A stretch of 19,070 nucleotides of DNA. It comes from Paenibacillaceae bacterium UBA6304 (GTDB lineage: Bacteria; Bacillota; Bacilli; Paenibacillales; Paenibacillaceae). Shown one piece after another: positions 6,830 through 15,236 of the stretch. The DNA is taken from NCBI GenBank assembly GCA_002439285.1, contig DJTQ01000314.1, forward strand, positions 1 through 19,070. Reading direction: 5' to 3'. The first letter of the stretch is position 1. Each line of letters opens with the position of its first letter. The notes under the pieces are model-generated. The model saw only the letters and a list, made by a program, of their open reading frames with translations, ran no database searches and was not told the DNA's origin. The position numbers and the translations under genes are program-made.

Positions 6830-6857
6830 TGGACAAGTTTCATGGATTAGCTAAAAA
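6830..6857 (+). promoter_or_regulatory. Weak candidate promoter of pnp
   Basis: TGGACA (6830-6835), a 16-nt spacer and TAAAAA (6852-6857) lie downstream of the leader terminator and about 95 bp before the pnp start. The match is only moderate. Confidence 0.3.
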
Positions 6858-6952
6858 ATCACTCCGCTCGACAATCTATGTTTATGAATGGGTTAAAAGC
6901 AGGAAATAATGAGACTTGTACCGAACTGTTAATTGTGATAAGGAGGGATTTC

Positions 6953-9058
6953 ATGGAAAAACATGTAAAAATGCAGTTGGGAGGAAGACCTCTTATACTG
7001 GAAACCGGACGTTTGGCTAAACAGGCTAATGCTGCAGTAATGGTACGGTACGGAGAAACCGCGGTTTTATGTACGGTAACGGCTTCGTCGGAGCCTAAAG
7101 ATCTGGATTTCTTCCCGCTTACAGTCAATTATGAAGAAAAGTTGTATGCCGTAGGTAAAATTCCCGGCGGCTTCATTAAACGGGAAGGACGTCCAAGTGA
7201 AAAGGCGATTCTCGCCAGCCGCTTGACCGACAGACCGATCCGTCCGTTGTTCCCGGAAGGATTCCGTAATGACGTGCAAATCGTCAATCTGGTGATGAGC
7301 GTAGATCAGGACTGCGAACCTGAAATTGCTGCTATGATCGGTACTTCCGCAGCACTTAGTATTTCGGATGTGCCGTTTAACGGTCCGATCGGTGGAGTTG
7401 CAGTCGGTCGTATAGACGGACAATTCGTGATTAACCCGGATCTTGCTCAGCAGGAAGCCAGCGACATCTATGTCGTAGTGGCAGGGACCAAAGACGCCAT
7501 CATGATGGTGGAAGCGGAAGCCAACGAAGTTCCGGAAGAAGTTATGCTGGAAGCGATCATGTTCGGTCATGACGAAATCAAGAATATTGTGGCTGCCATT
7601 GAAGAGTTGGTATCCGTAGCAGGTAAGGAAAAAATGGAAGTCAAGCTTCATGCGGTCAATGCGGAAGTGAATGGCGAGGTTCGCGCTTTTGCCGAGTCAC
7701 GTCTTGTTGAAGCCGTGAAAATCGTTGAGAAGCATGCACGTCAGGATGCAATCGACGCGATTAATGATGAAACGGTTGCTCATTTTGAGGAGAAGTACAT
7801 AGAGTCTCCAGAGCTTCTTGGCGATGTGAAGGAAGTGCTGCATGACATCGTTAAAGAAGAAGTGCGCCGCCTGATTACGCATGACAAAGTACGTCCTGAT
7901 GGACGTAAACTGGATGAAATCCGGCCGATCGAATGCGATATTAATCTGCTGCCGCGTACGCATGGTTCCGGCCTGTTTACCCGTGGTCAGACTCAAGCGC
8001 TTAGCATATGTACGTTAGGGGCTTTGGGCGATGTGCAAATTTTGGACGGCATCGATCCGGAAGAATCGAAACGGTTCATGCACCATTATAATTTCCCGCC
8101 GTTCAGCGTAGGCGAAGCTCGACCGCTTCGTGCACCGGGACGTCGTGAAATCGGACATGGAGCACTCGGCGAAAGAGCGCTGTCCAAGGTCATCCCGCCT
8201 GAATCCGAGTTCCCGTATACGATTCGTCTCGTATCCGAAGTATTGGAATCCAACGGCTCGACTTCCCAAGCCAGCATCTGCGCCAGCACACTGGCAATGA
8301 TGGACGCGGGCGTTCCGATCAAAGCACCGGTAGCCGGTGTAGCGATGGGCTTGATCAAGGACGGCGAACATGTGTCGATCCTTACGGATATCCAAGGGAT
8401 GGAAGACCACCTCGGAGATATGGACTTTAAAGTTGCCGGTACGTCGGAAGGCGTTACCGCGATTCAAATGGACATCAAAATCGATGGGATCGACCGTCAG
8501 ATTTTGAACGATGCGCTTTCCCAGGCACGGGAAGGTCGTATGTTCATCCTTTCGAAGATGGTGGATCGCATTCAAAAGCCGAAGGAACATTTGTCTCCTT
8601 ATGCGCCTAAGATCATGATCATGAACATCAATCCGGACAAAATCCGTGATGTTATCGGTGCCGGCGGTAAAATCATCAATAAAATTATTGAAGAAACCGG
8701 CGTGAAAATCGATATCGAGCAAGACGGTCGAGTATTCATTGCTTCTACCAATGAAGAAATGAACAACAAAGCCCGTTCGATTATCGAAGGCATCGTGAAG
8801 GAAGTCGTGGTTGGAGAAATCTATGTGGGTACGGTAAAACGGATCGAGAAATTCGGCGCTTTCGTGGAGATTTTGCCGGGTAAAGACGGTCTCGTACACA
8901 TTTCCCAGGTTTCAACAGAACGCGTAGCTAAAGTGGAAGATGTGTTAGCTATCGGAGATACCGTCACTGTTAAAGTAACGGAAATCGATCAGCAGGGCCG
9001 GGTAAATCTTTCCCGCAAAGCGGTATTGACCGCCGAAGCGGAGAATTCACCATCCTGA
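6953..9058 (+). CDS. pnp: Polyribonucleotide nucleotidyltransferase (PNPase)
   Basis: PNPase degrades RNA 3' to 5' by phosphorolysis and acts in mRNA turnover with RNases J and Y. The 701-residue product has the full layout: a first RNase PH-like domain (about 1-225), a helical linker, and a second RNase PH-like domain (about 310-545) with [22 protein letters not shown], which holds the catalytic acidic residues. A KH domain (about 550-615, loop GAGG) and an S1 domain (about 619-690, [16 protein letters not shown]) follow. The ATG at 6953 is preceded by AAGGAGG at a good distance; the frame is open for 75 nt further upstream without a better start. The rpsO gene, normally just upstream, is absent. 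A terminator follows at 9091-9127. Confidence 0.98.
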   Translation: MEKHVKMQLGGRPLILETGRLAKQANAAVMVRYGETAVLCTVTASSEPKDLDFFPLTVNYEEKLYAVGKIPGGFIKREGRPSEKAILASRLTDRPIRPLFPEGFRNDVQIVNLVMSVDQDCEPEIAAMIGTSAALSISDVPFNGPIGGVAVGRIDGQFVINPDLAQQEASDIYVVVAGTKDAIMMVEAEANEVPEEVMLEAIMFGHDEIKNIVAAIEELVSVAGKEKMEVKLHAVNAEVNGEVRAFAESRLVEAVKIVEKHARQDAIDAINDETVAHFEEKYIESPELLGDVKEVLHDIVKEEVRRLITHDKVRPDGRKLDEIRPIECDINLLPRTHGSGLFTRGQTQALSICTLGALGDVQILDGIDPEESKRFMHHYNFPPFSVGEARPLRAPGRREIGHGALGERALSKVIPPESEFPYTIRLVSEVLESNGSTSQASICASTLAMMDAGVPIKAPVAGVAMGLIKDGEHVSILTDIQGMEDHLGDMDFKVAGTSEGVTAIQMDIKIDGIDRQILNDALSQAREGRMFILSKMVDRIQKPKEHLSPYAPKIMIMNINPDKIRDVIGAGGKIINKIIEETGVKIDIEQDGRVFIASTNEEMNNKARSIIEGIVKEVVVGEIYVGTVKRIEKFGAFVEILPGKDGLVHISQVSTERVAKVEDVLAIGDTVTVKVTEIDQQGRVNLSRKAVLTAEAENSPS

Positions 9059-9090
9059 GATCTGGCAACTGTTACACCTATCTAACGCGG

Positions 9091-9127
9091 AAAGAGACAG
9101 AATGAAATATTTCTGGCTCTTTTTTTT
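9091..9127 (+). terminator. Terminator of pnp
   Basis: The stem AAAGAGACAGA (9091-9101) pairs with TCTGGCTCTTT (9112-9122) with one mismatch. The loop is 10 nt, and the T run continues to 9127. Confidence 0.88.
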
Positions 9128-9277
9128 CAACATTTCACGACTTGTTCTTGCGGTGGCACAGAAGAATGGAGTCGTCTAATGCCAAAGGGTGGACCATTAA
9201 ATAAGAACACGACTTTAACAGCGGGGGAAATCCCATACCCATGCCTCCTCACGCACAAACGTAGAAGTCCGAACCCC

Positions 9278-9302
9278 AAAGACGCCGTCAGGCGTTTTTC
9301 TT
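9278..9302 (+). terminator. Second terminator between pnp and ylxY
   Basis: AAAGACGCC (9278-9286), loop GTCA and GGCGTTTTT (9291-9299) form a nine-pair stem with a G-U pair and a T tail. Together with the pnp terminator it brackets 9128-9277, about 150 bp. That segment holds no supported gene but does hold CACGACTT at 9136-9143 and again at 9208-9215, with AGTCGT (9170-9175) able to pair with either copy. A small RNA ending here is possible, though no convincing promoter was found. Confidence 0.65.
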
Positions 9303-9323
9303 ACTTTTTTGAACCGCATGTCC

Positions 9324-9352
9324 GCATAAATCCCTGCTTGTTCTCATATGAT
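9324..9352 (+). promoter_or_regulatory. Candidate sigma-E promoter of ylxY
   Basis: GCATAAA (9324-9330), a 14-nt spacer and CATATGAT (9345-9352) resemble the sigma-E pattern KMATATT-N14-CATACAAT. A hairpin of eight pairs (9340-9347 with 9351-9358) overlaps the -10. Mother-cell expression would fit a sporulation-linked deacetylase. Confidence 0.45.
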
Positions 9353-9385
9353 GAGGACAAAACCCGCTGAAGGGATGAGTCTGTC

Positions 9386-10372
9386 ATGAATCGGAAAAAG
9401 TTCGCTTTGGTGTTTCTCTGCATGGTTCTGGTCTTTGTGCTTGGGCAATTTGCCGGAATCCGCGACTTCGTAGAAGGGGGAGGCAATCAAGAACGGGGTC
9501 AAGATGCTTTCGGGAGATTCGCGGACAGTCGGGGGGAAGAGCAGCTTCTGGCAAAGATCAAGGAGGAGGCGGCCAAGCGCAAGATTGAGCCGGTGGACGC
9601 TGTTGTCGACCGGGTATGGCGGGCAATTCCGGGATATAACGGGCTTGAGGTTGACGTTGAGAGTACTTACCAGAAGGCAAGGTTAAAGCCGGAGGGCTCG
9701 GAAATTGATTATGTATATAAAGAAATCAAGCCAAAGATCAACCTCGATGATTTAGGAGCCCATCCGATCTACCGGGGAAATCCCCAAAAACCGATGGTCG
9801 CTTTGATGATCAATGTCGCTTGGGGAAACGAATATATCATACCGATGCTTGATACGTTGGATGGGGCCAAGGTAAAGGCAACTTTCTTTTTCGATGGAAG
9901 TTGGTTGAAAAAGAATGCCGATCTCGCGCTGGAGATTCAAAAACGCGGCCATCAGCTTGAGAATCATGCTTATTCGCACCCTAACATGAGCCAATTGGAC
10001 GACAGCCGGGCTAGACTTGAAATTTCAAAGACGAAGGCTGTACTCAAAGAGAAACTTGGGGTAAATAACCGATGGTTTGCTCCTCCATCCGGAGATTTCA
10101 ATGACCGCACTGTCCGGCTGGCTGCCGAACAAGGCCTGAAAACGGTGCTTTGGACCGTAGACACGATCGATTGGCGAAAGCCGCCTGCGGAAACAATCAT
10201 AAATCGGATCGCAAATAAGGTGGAGCCGGGCTCGCTGATCCTGATGCATCCAACCGCTTCTTCGCGCGATGCGCTTAAGGGAATGATCCAGGTCATTCGC
10301 AATAAAGGGCTCCAGTTGGGAACGGTGGACGAAACGTTGTCGAGTGAACGGACGGATGTGCCGGGGAGTTGA
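9386..10372 (+). CDS. ylxY: Polysaccharide deacetylase family protein, YlxY-like
   Basis: This 328-residue exported protein has a signal anchor at residues 5-24 (FALVFLCMVLVFVLGQFAGI). A linker follows, then a NodB-type deacetylase domain at about 135-320. The zinc-binding H-x3-H motif (HAYSH, 194-198), the R-x2-A-P-P-S-G motif (229-236) and the final L-M-H-P motif (286-289) are present. The first motif, normally T-F-D-D-G with the catalytic base and a zinc ligand, reads I-N-V-A-W-G (142-147), so both aspartates are missing. As I recall, this replacement is also seen in B. subtilis YlxY, so it is a family trait and not local decay. It lies between pnp and mlpA as in B. subtilis. AAGGGATG precedes the ATG. 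Sporulation-stage cell-wall work is likely, but activity is uncertain. Confidence 0.9.
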   Translation: MNRKKFALVFLCMVLVFVLGQFAGIRDFVEGGGNQERGQDAFGRFADSRGEEQLLAKIKEEAAKRKIEPVDAVVDRVWRAIPGYNGLEVDVESTYQKARLKPEGSEIDYVYKEIKPKINLDDLGAHPIYRGNPQKPMVALMINVAWGNEYIIPMLDTLDGAKVKATFFFDGSWLKKNADLALEIQKRGHQLENHAYSHPNMSQLDDSRARLEISKTKAVLKEKLGVNNRWFAPPSGDFNDRTVRLAAEQGLKTVLWTVDTIDWRKPPAETIINRIANKVEPGSLILMHPTASSRDALKGMIQVIRNKGLQLGTVDETLSSERTDVPGS

Positions 10373-10418
10373 AGAGTTGAGGAGTTGGCGTTTTTTTGAT
10401 AGGATATTGTTGCATTTG

Positions 10419-10447
10419 TTTCCTTTCGAAGCAAGGTTTACTACAAT
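10419..10447 (+). promoter_or_regulatory. Candidate promoter of mlpA
   Basis: A good -10, TACAAT (10442-10447), lies 17 nt after a poor -35, TTTCCT (10419-10424), and about 50 bp before the mlpA start. It would drive mlpA and the overlapping dut gene. Confidence 0.35.
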
Positions 10448-10497
10448 GTAATTAATGCAGTCACAAACTGCTAAGCAGAAATTTAGGAGGGCCATTC

Positions 10498-11751
10498 GTG
10501 AACATAACGCAACTGAATAACGGCCTTCGGGTGGTTATGGAGAAAATACCAACTTGCCGGTCGGTGTCATTCGGCATTTGGGTGAAGACGGGATCCCGTA
10601 ACGAATCGCCTGAGATGGGCGGCATTTCTCATTTTATTGAACACATGTTGTTCAAGGGGACGGATCGATTCAGCGCCAAAGATATCGCTGAGCAATTTGA
10701 TGCTATCGGGGGCAACGTGAATGCCTTCACGTCCAAGGAATATACTTGCTATTACGCCAAAGTACTGGACGAACATCTGCCGATTGCGGTGGACGTACTC
10801 TCGGACATGTTTTTCCGTTCGCAGTTTGATGAAGAAGAACTGCGAAAAGAGAAGAATGTAATCGTAGAAGAAATCTCAATGTACGAGGACACGCCTGACG
10901 ATATGGTCCACGATTTGCTGGCAGAAGCGGCCTATGGCAGCCATGCGCTGGCGCTTCCTATTCTCGGAACGGAGGAGAAATTGCGGACCATGGGGCCGGC
11001 GGATCTTCGCAAGTATATGAAAGAGAAGTATACGATCGAGAATACCGTCATTGCGGTTGCGGGCAATATTGATGACTCGATTCTCGAATTGCTTGAGCAG
11101 TATTTCGGGGATTTCAACAACCGGGGGGTTGCGGATATCTTAAGCGCTCCTGATTTTCTCGGGGCACTCAAGTTTCACCGCAAAAAGACCGAGCAGAATC
11201 ATATTTGCATGTCTTTCCCAGGACTTCCGGTCGGGGATCCTAACCAGTATGCCATGGTTCTGTTGAATAATGCTTTGGGCGGCGGAATGAGTTCCAGGCT
11301 GTTTCAGGAGATTCGGGAAAAGAGAGGCCTCGCCTATTCGGTATATTCTTATCACAGCTCTCATGCGGATAGCGGATTGTTTACCGTTTACGCCGGGACG
11401 GCGCCCAAACAGACCCAAGAAGTGCTGGAACTGACGAAAGAGATCTTGCATGAGGTTGCTGTAAAGGGCATCAGTGACAGTGAACTCCGAAAAGGCAAAG
11501 AACAACTAAAGGGCAGTTTGATTCTTAGCTTGGAGAGCACAAGTAGCCGGATGAACCGTCTTGGTAAAAATGAACTGATGCTAGGGCGTCATTATACGCT
11601 CGATGAAATGATCGCCCGGATTGAAGCCGTAACTATGGATCATGTAAATGAAGTGCTGAAAACCATGTTCAAACAGCCGTATGCACTTGCTATGGTAGGG
11701 GCTTCGGATCGTGTGCTTTCAGGAATAAGGAGAGATGAACTTGTCATTTGA
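10498..11751 (+). CDS. mlpA: M16 family zinc peptidase MlpA
   Basis: This is a cytoplasmic peptidase of the M16 (pitrilysin/processing peptidase) family, 417 residues. The inverted zinc motif H-F-I-E-H is at residues 45-49. The third zinc ligand is a glutamate at 124 or 125 in the conserved [15 protein letters not shown]. The second half carries the inactive M16 repeat with [25 protein letters not shown]. The start is GTG at 10498, 7 nt after TAGGAGG. Known as YmxG/MlpA in B. subtilis and placed after ylxY there too. Its last 17 bp, including the stop, lie beyond the upstream dut ATG, so translation of the two genes may be coupled. Physiological substrates are not evident from sequence. Confidence 0.94.
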   Translation: MNITQLNNGLRVVMEKIPTCRSVSFGIWVKTGSRNESPEMGGISHFIEHMLFKGTDRFSAKDIAEQFDAIGGNVNAFTSKEYTCYYAKVLDEHLPIAVDVLSDMFFRSQFDEEELRKEKNVIVEEISMYEDTPDDMVHDLLAEAAYGSHALALPILGTEEKLRTMGPADLRKYMKEKYTIENTVIAVAGNIDDSILELLEQYFGDFNNRGVADILSAPDFLGALKFHRKKTEQNHICMSFPGLPVGDPNQYAMVLLNNALGGGMSSRLFQEIREKRGLAYSVYSYHSSHADSGLFTVYAGTAPKQTQEVLELTKEILHEVAVKGISDSELRKGKEQLKGSLILSLESTSSRMNRLGKNELMLGRHYTLDEMIARIEAVTMDHVNEVLKTMFKQPYALAMVGASDRVLSGIRRDELVI

Positions 11752-12190
11752 TGTACAGATTCAATTAATCGCGGGAAATGAAGATATCGAGCTTCCCCGC
11801 AAAATGTCGGAACTGGCTTCAGGGTTTGATTTGTATGCTGCTGTAACCGAGGATTTGCTGCTGTCACCGGGACAGCGAAGCCTGGTACCTACCGGGATCG
11901 CAATCGCCATGCCAGGTGGTCTCGAAGCGCAAATTCGCCCGCGCAGCGGTCTCGCATTTAAACATGGCATCACTTGCCTAAACACGCCAGGGACCATCGA
12001 CGCCGATTATCGGGGCGAAATCAAAGTATTGCTGATTAACCTGGGACAAGAGCCGTTCACGATTAAACGCAACGAGCGCATCGCCCAGATGGTGTTCCAG
12101 ATCGTACCGGACATCAATTTGCACCAGGTCGATGAATTGTCGGAAACCGTCCGCGGAGCTGGCGGGTTTGGTCATACCGGAACGAAGTAA
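11741..12190 (+). CDS. dut: dUTP diphosphatase (dUTPase)
   Basis: This is a trimeric dUTPase that hydrolyses dUTP to dUMP and pyrophosphate, keeping uracil out of DNA. All five family motifs are present in order: [38 protein letters not shown] and the C-terminal [10 protein letters not shown] that closes the active site. The length of about 149 residues is typical. Two in-frame starts exist: ATG at 11735, only 2 nt after AAGGAG (11727-11732), and TTG at 11741, 8 nt after it. I prefer TTG on ribosome-site spacing. Either start overlaps the mlpA stop. B. subtilis has ymxH at this place instead. The start is uncertain; the function is firm. Confidence 0.95.
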   Translation: MSFDVQIQLIAGNEDIELPRKMSELASGFDLYAAVTEDLLLSPGQRSLVPTGIAIAMPGGLEAQIRPRSGLAFKHGITCLNTPGTIDADYRGEIKVLLINLGQEPFTIKRNERIAQMVFQIVPDINLHQVDELSETVRGAGGFGHTGTK

Positions 12191-12210
12191 TATTATCATC
12201 TTATTTATAG

Positions 12211-12247
12211 AGACCTCGTCACTAAGTGGCGAGGTCTTTATTTTTTA
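12211..12247 (+). terminator. Terminator after dut
   Basis: AGACCTCGTCAC (12211-12222) pairs with GTGGCGAGGTCT (12226-12237) over 12 pairs with a TAA loop. It is followed by a T-rich tail. It isolates dpaA from mlpA-dut transcription. Confidence 0.93.
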
Positions 12248-12265
12248 TTCATGACCCCGGTTTTC

Positions 12266-12293
12266 ACCACATCGTAGGCCACGGCATAAGATG
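12266..12293 (+). promoter_or_regulatory. Candidate sigma-K promoter of dpaAB
   Basis: AC at 12266-12267, a 17-nt spacer and CATAAGATG at 12285-12293 match the sigma-K pattern AC-N16/17-CATANNNTA except for the last base. It sits 38 bp before the dpaA start. The dpaAB operon is sigma-K dependent in B. subtilis, which supports the call. Confidence 0.5.
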
Positions 12294-12330
12294 CTTTATA
12301 TTGTATTGCCTGGAAGGAGTGCCGAACTTC

Positions 12331-13230
12331 ATGTTAACGGGTCTAACCATCGTATTTTTGGGCGGAGACGCCCGCCAGGTGGAAGTGATCAACAAATGTG
12401 TGGAAATGGACGCTACAGTGACAGTGGTAGGCTTTGACAAGTTGGATATTCCGCTTGCCGGCGCCACTCTTGAAACGCTAACCCCGGAGCTGCTTCAAGG
12501 TGCGGATGTGATCGTTCTTCCCGTAGTTGGCTGTACAGATCAGGGAGAAATAGCCGCACCTTTTTCCAAGGAGAATCTGGTTTTGAGGAAGGAACTGATT
12601 TCGGCGATAAAGGAAGGTACATTAGTCTATACGGGTATGGCCAAAAGTTTTTTGAAGCGGATGGGAGCGGAAGCCGGGTTTCGCTTGATCGAATTGCTGG
12701 AACGGGACGATGTAGCGATTTATAACTCGATTCCGACGGCCGAGGGTGCGGTCATGATGGCGATTCAGAATACGGAGTTTACCATTCATGGCTCCAATTG
12801 TATGGTCCTTGGGATGGGGCGAACGGGTTTTACATTGGCAAAAACATTGCAGGGTTTAGGAGCGAATGTACAGGTAGGAGTCCGGAAGGAGGCCGATGTG
12901 GCTCGGGCGGTGCAAATGGGCTGGAAGCCTTTTGTGGCAACGGATTTGAACGCTTACACAAGCGGGATTGACTTGATTTTTAATACAATTCCGACTATGA
13001 TAGTCACAGCGCAAATCATCTCGAAGCTGCCCCGTCAAGCAGTTATTATCGACCTTGCCTCGGCTCCCGGCGGAACGGATTTCCGGTTTGCCGAGAAGCG
13101 CGGAATCAAGGCGCTCCTTGCTCCCGGTTTGCCCGGAATCGTCGCTCCCAAAACGGCTGGAATCATCATGGCGAAAACGCTTAGTCAGTCGATTATGGAA
13201 GAGTTTCATTTACGGGGGGATGAAGAGTGA
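12331..13230 (+). CDS. dpaA: Dipicolinate synthase subunit A
   Basis: With DpaB this forms dipicolinate synthase (SpoVF), which oxidises dihydrodipicolinate to dipicolinic acid in the mother cell for export to the spore core. The 299-residue product closely follows B. subtilis DpaA from its start, MLTGL...GGDARQ. Landmarks are ERDDVAIYNSIPTAEGAVMMAIQ (123-145), the Rossmann loop GMGRTG (161-166), DLASAPGGTDF and LLAPGLPGIVAPKTAG. The ATG at 12331 is chosen because it matches the family N-terminus; AAGGAG lies 11-12 nt upstream. The frame is open further upstream, but that part runs into the dut terminator. The stop overlaps the dpaB start. Confidence 0.97.
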   Translation: MLTGLTIVFLGGDARQVEVINKCVEMDATVTVVGFDKLDIPLAGATLETLTPELLQGADVIVLPVVGCTDQGEIAAPFSKENLVLRKELISAIKEGTLVYTGMAKSFLKRMGAEAGFRLIELLERDDVAIYNSIPTAEGAVMMAIQNTEFTIHGSNCMVLGMGRTGFTLAKTLQGLGANVQVGVRKEADVARAVQMGWKPFVATDLNAYTSGIDLIFNTIPTMIVTAQIISKLPRQAVIIDLASAPGGTDFRFAEKRGIKALLAPGLPGIVAPKTAGIIMAKTLSQSIMEEFHLRGDEE

Positions 13231-13820
13231 ATTGGCAGGGAAAAACAGTGGGTTATGCTGTGACGGGATCGCATTGTACCTTGGCTGAGGTTATGCCTCA
13301 GATCCAACGATTTGTCGATGAGGGTGCCAACGTGGTGCCGATCATTTCGCAATCCGTACTGAGCACGGATACTCGTTTCGGTAAGTCGGATCATTGGCAA
13401 GATCAATTGAAAGATATAACAGGGAATGATATCATTTCTACAATTGTCGACGCGGAGCCGCTTGGACCTACCAAATTGCTTGATGTGCTGGCCATCGCTC
13501 CTTGTACGGGGACTACGACAAGCAAGCTGGCTAATGCGGTTACGGACAGTCCTGTGCTAATGGCTGCCAAGGCAACGCTTCGCAATGGGCGTCCAGTGGT
13601 GCTTGCGGTTTCAACCAATGACGGATTAGGCTTCAATATGGCGAATATCGCCAAACTGATCGTAGCTAAACATATTTATTTTGTTCCATTCGGTCAGGAT
13701 AACCCTGATAACAAACCTAATTCGCTCGTAGCGCGAATGGAGCTTGTACCTGAGACCTGTTATGCGGCGATTGAAGGTAAACAACTCCAGCCGCTAATTA
13801 TTGAACGGTTTCGGGACTAA
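13227..13820 (+). CDS. dpaB: Dipicolinate synthase subunit B
   Basis: This is the partner of DpaA, a flavoprotein-like (HFCD-type fold) subunit of 197 residues. Family landmarks are GYAVTGSHCTL near the N-terminus, STDTRFG, DAEPLGPTKLLDVLAIAPCTGTTTSKLANA, DSPVLMAAKATLRNGRPVVL, STNDGLG and YFVPFGQDNPDNKPNSLVARM. The GTG start at 13227 overlaps the dpaA stop (GTGA), and a G-rich GGGGGGA ribosome site lies 6 nt upstream. This implies coupled translation and roughly equal subunit amounts. In B. subtilis asd follows; here a 150-bp gap leads directly to dapG. Confidence 0.97.
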   Translation: MNWQGKTVGYAVTGSHCTLAEVMPQIQRFVDEGANVVPIISQSVLSTDTRFGKSDHWQDQLKDITGNDIISTIVDAEPLGPTKLLDVLAIAPCTGTTTSKLANAVTDSPVLMAAKATLRNGRPVVLAVSTNDGLGFNMANIAKLIVAKHIYFVPFGQDNPDNKPNSLVARMELVPETCYAAIEGKQLQPLIIERFRD

Positions 13821-13837
13821 GACACGGAAGGTTTTTG

Positions 13838-13895
13838 TCCGGCGTTCCTGACATTACGCAGAGAGTCATTGCGGCGCAGGAAGATGAACGCCGGA
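13838..13895 (+). other. Ten-bp inverted repeat between dpaB and dapG
   Basis: TCCGGCGTTC (13838-13847) pairs perfectly with GAACGCCGGA (13886-13895). An inner CCTG/CAGG is also possible. No T tract follows, so it is not a standard terminator. It may be an RNA stability or attenuation element, or a scar. A 26-codon frame from TTG 13835 to TAA 13915 runs across it. Confidence 0.55.
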
Positions 13896-13970
13896 TTATT
13901 ATCTACTTAAATTAAGAACAACGGAATGAAGAATCGCTTTGCTCCGCTTACTTAAAATGGAGGAATACCC

Positions 13971-15191
13971 ATGCGCATTTTGGTGCAGAAGTTCGGTGGC
14001 ACGTCTCTCTCGACAAAGGAAGCCAGAGGACATGTCATCTCGCATATCCGCCGGGAACTGAAAGACGGTTACCGGCTTGTCGTTGTTGTTTCAGCTATGG
14101 GACGTAAGGGCGATCCTTACGCCACGGACACGCTTTTGGATTTGATAGCTTCAGGCGGAGGCTCACTGCCTTCGCGCGAACAGGATTTACTGCTTAGCTG
14201 CGGGGAAATTATTTCGGCAACGATGCTTTGCAGCCTGCTTCAGGAACAATCCATCAGTTCCGTCGTACTTACAGGGGCTCAAGCGGGCTTCCGTACAGAC
14301 AGTCAATTCGGTAATGCCAGAATCCTTGATATGGTACCTGCAAGGGTTGTGGAAGAACTGCAAACCTCGGATGTTGTCATCGTCACCGGTTTCCAGGGAC
14401 AAAATCAAAGCGGCGATTTCACCACGCTCGGACGTGGAGGAAGCGACACGTCGGCAACTGCGTTGGGTGCGGCGTTGCATGCAGAAATGGTGGATATATA
14501 TACCGACGTGGACGGAATTCTCACCGCCGACCCGAGGATTGTGGAGGACGCCAAGCCACTTGATTATGTCAGCTATGCCGAAATATGCAATATGGCTCAC
14601 CAGGGAGCGAAGGTAATTCATCCCCGTGCCGTGGAAATCGCCATGCAATCCGGAATCCCGGTTAGGGTGCGCTCCACATTTTCGCAAAGCGAAGGAACTC
14701 TGGTGGCCAATCCGGAAGGTTTTAAAGACGTGCAAATCGGGATTGTCGACCGTTATGTGACTGGTATTGCTTATGTCGCCAACGTGACCCAGATCAAGGT
14801 TGAGTCAGGCGCCAGCGGTTCGGACAACCTGCAGTTGCAGGTGTTTAAAGCGATGGCGGAGAATGCAATCAGTGTTGATTTTATTAATGTTACCCCGTCG
14901 GGAGCGGTTTATACCGTATTTGACAGTGAGGCGGACAAAGCGCGGCGAGTACTTGACGACCTTGGATTTCACCCTCAGATTGTAAGCGGATGTGCCAAAG
15001 TATCGGTCATCGGCGGTGGGATCAATGGTGTACCCGGAATTATGGCCCGGATTGTAGAGGCGCTTACCGAACAGAAGATCCAAATCCTCCAATCCGCCGA
15101 TTCCAATACGACGATTTGGGTTCTAGTGAACAAAGAAGATATGGTGCAAGCCCTTCGTGCGCTGCATGCCAAATTTGAACTTGGCAAGTAA
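13971..15191 (+). CDS. dapG: Aspartate kinase DapG (aspartokinase I)
   Basis: This enzyme phosphorylates aspartate, the first step toward diaminopimelate, lysine, threonine and methionine. The 406-residue product has the kinase domain (about 1-240) with KFGGTSLS at the N-terminus, VVSAMGRKGDPYATD, SREQDLLLSCGEIIS, TLGRGGSDTSA and YTDVDGILTADPRIV. Two C-terminal ACT domains (about 265-405) follow; these bind the feedback effector. It resembles B. subtilis DapG, the diaminopimelate-sensitive isozyme, more than LysC. GGAGG lies 7 nt before the ATG. No lysine riboswitch is seen upstream. Adjacent dapA uses the pathway two steps later. Confidence 0.96.
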   Translation: MRILVQKFGGTSLSTKEARGHVISHIRRELKDGYRLVVVVSAMGRKGDPYATDTLLDLIASGGGSLPSREQDLLLSCGEIISATMLCSLLQEQSISSVVLTGAQAGFRTDSQFGNARILDMVPARVVEELQTSDVVIVTGFQGQNQSGDFTTLGRGGSDTSATALGAALHAEMVDIYTDVDGILTADPRIVEDAKPLDYVSYAEICNMAHQGAKVIHPRAVEIAMQSGIPVRVRSTFSQSEGTLVANPEGFKDVQIGIVDRYVTGIAYVANVTQIKVESGASGSDNLQLQVFKAMAENAISVDFINVTPSGAVYTVFDSEADKARRVLDDLGFHPQIVSGCAKVSVIGGGINGVPGIMARIVEALTEQKIQILQSADSNTTIWVLVNKEDMVQALRALHAKFELGK

Positions 15192-15236
15192 CACGGCATT
15201 ATTGGGGATATCATACAATTTTAAGGAGGAGACAGC

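Noticed and set aside
6878..6952. N-terminal extension of PNPase from an ATG at 6878
   Set aside because: A perfect AAGGAGG precedes the ATG at 6953 and the family begins at that residue.
8015..8899. Open frame of 294 codons antisense to pnp
   Set aside because: It overlaps the conserved pnp coding region and has His/Asp/Phe-rich composition typical of a shadow frame; no family features.
9179..9370. Possible 63-residue small gene with GGAG before its ATG
   Set aside because: It runs through the terminator hairpin at 9278-9299, is rich in Pro, Lys and Arg without any recognisable pattern, and ends just before ylxY. Not supported without expression data.
12226..12330. N-terminal extension of DpaA from the upstream ATG
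   Set aside because: It begins inside the dut terminator stem, has no ribosome site, and the family N-terminus starts at 12331.
13821..13970. Lysine riboswitch controlling dapG
   Set aside because: The gap is too short and lacks the conserved lysine-aptamer segments; only a simple inverted repeat is seen.
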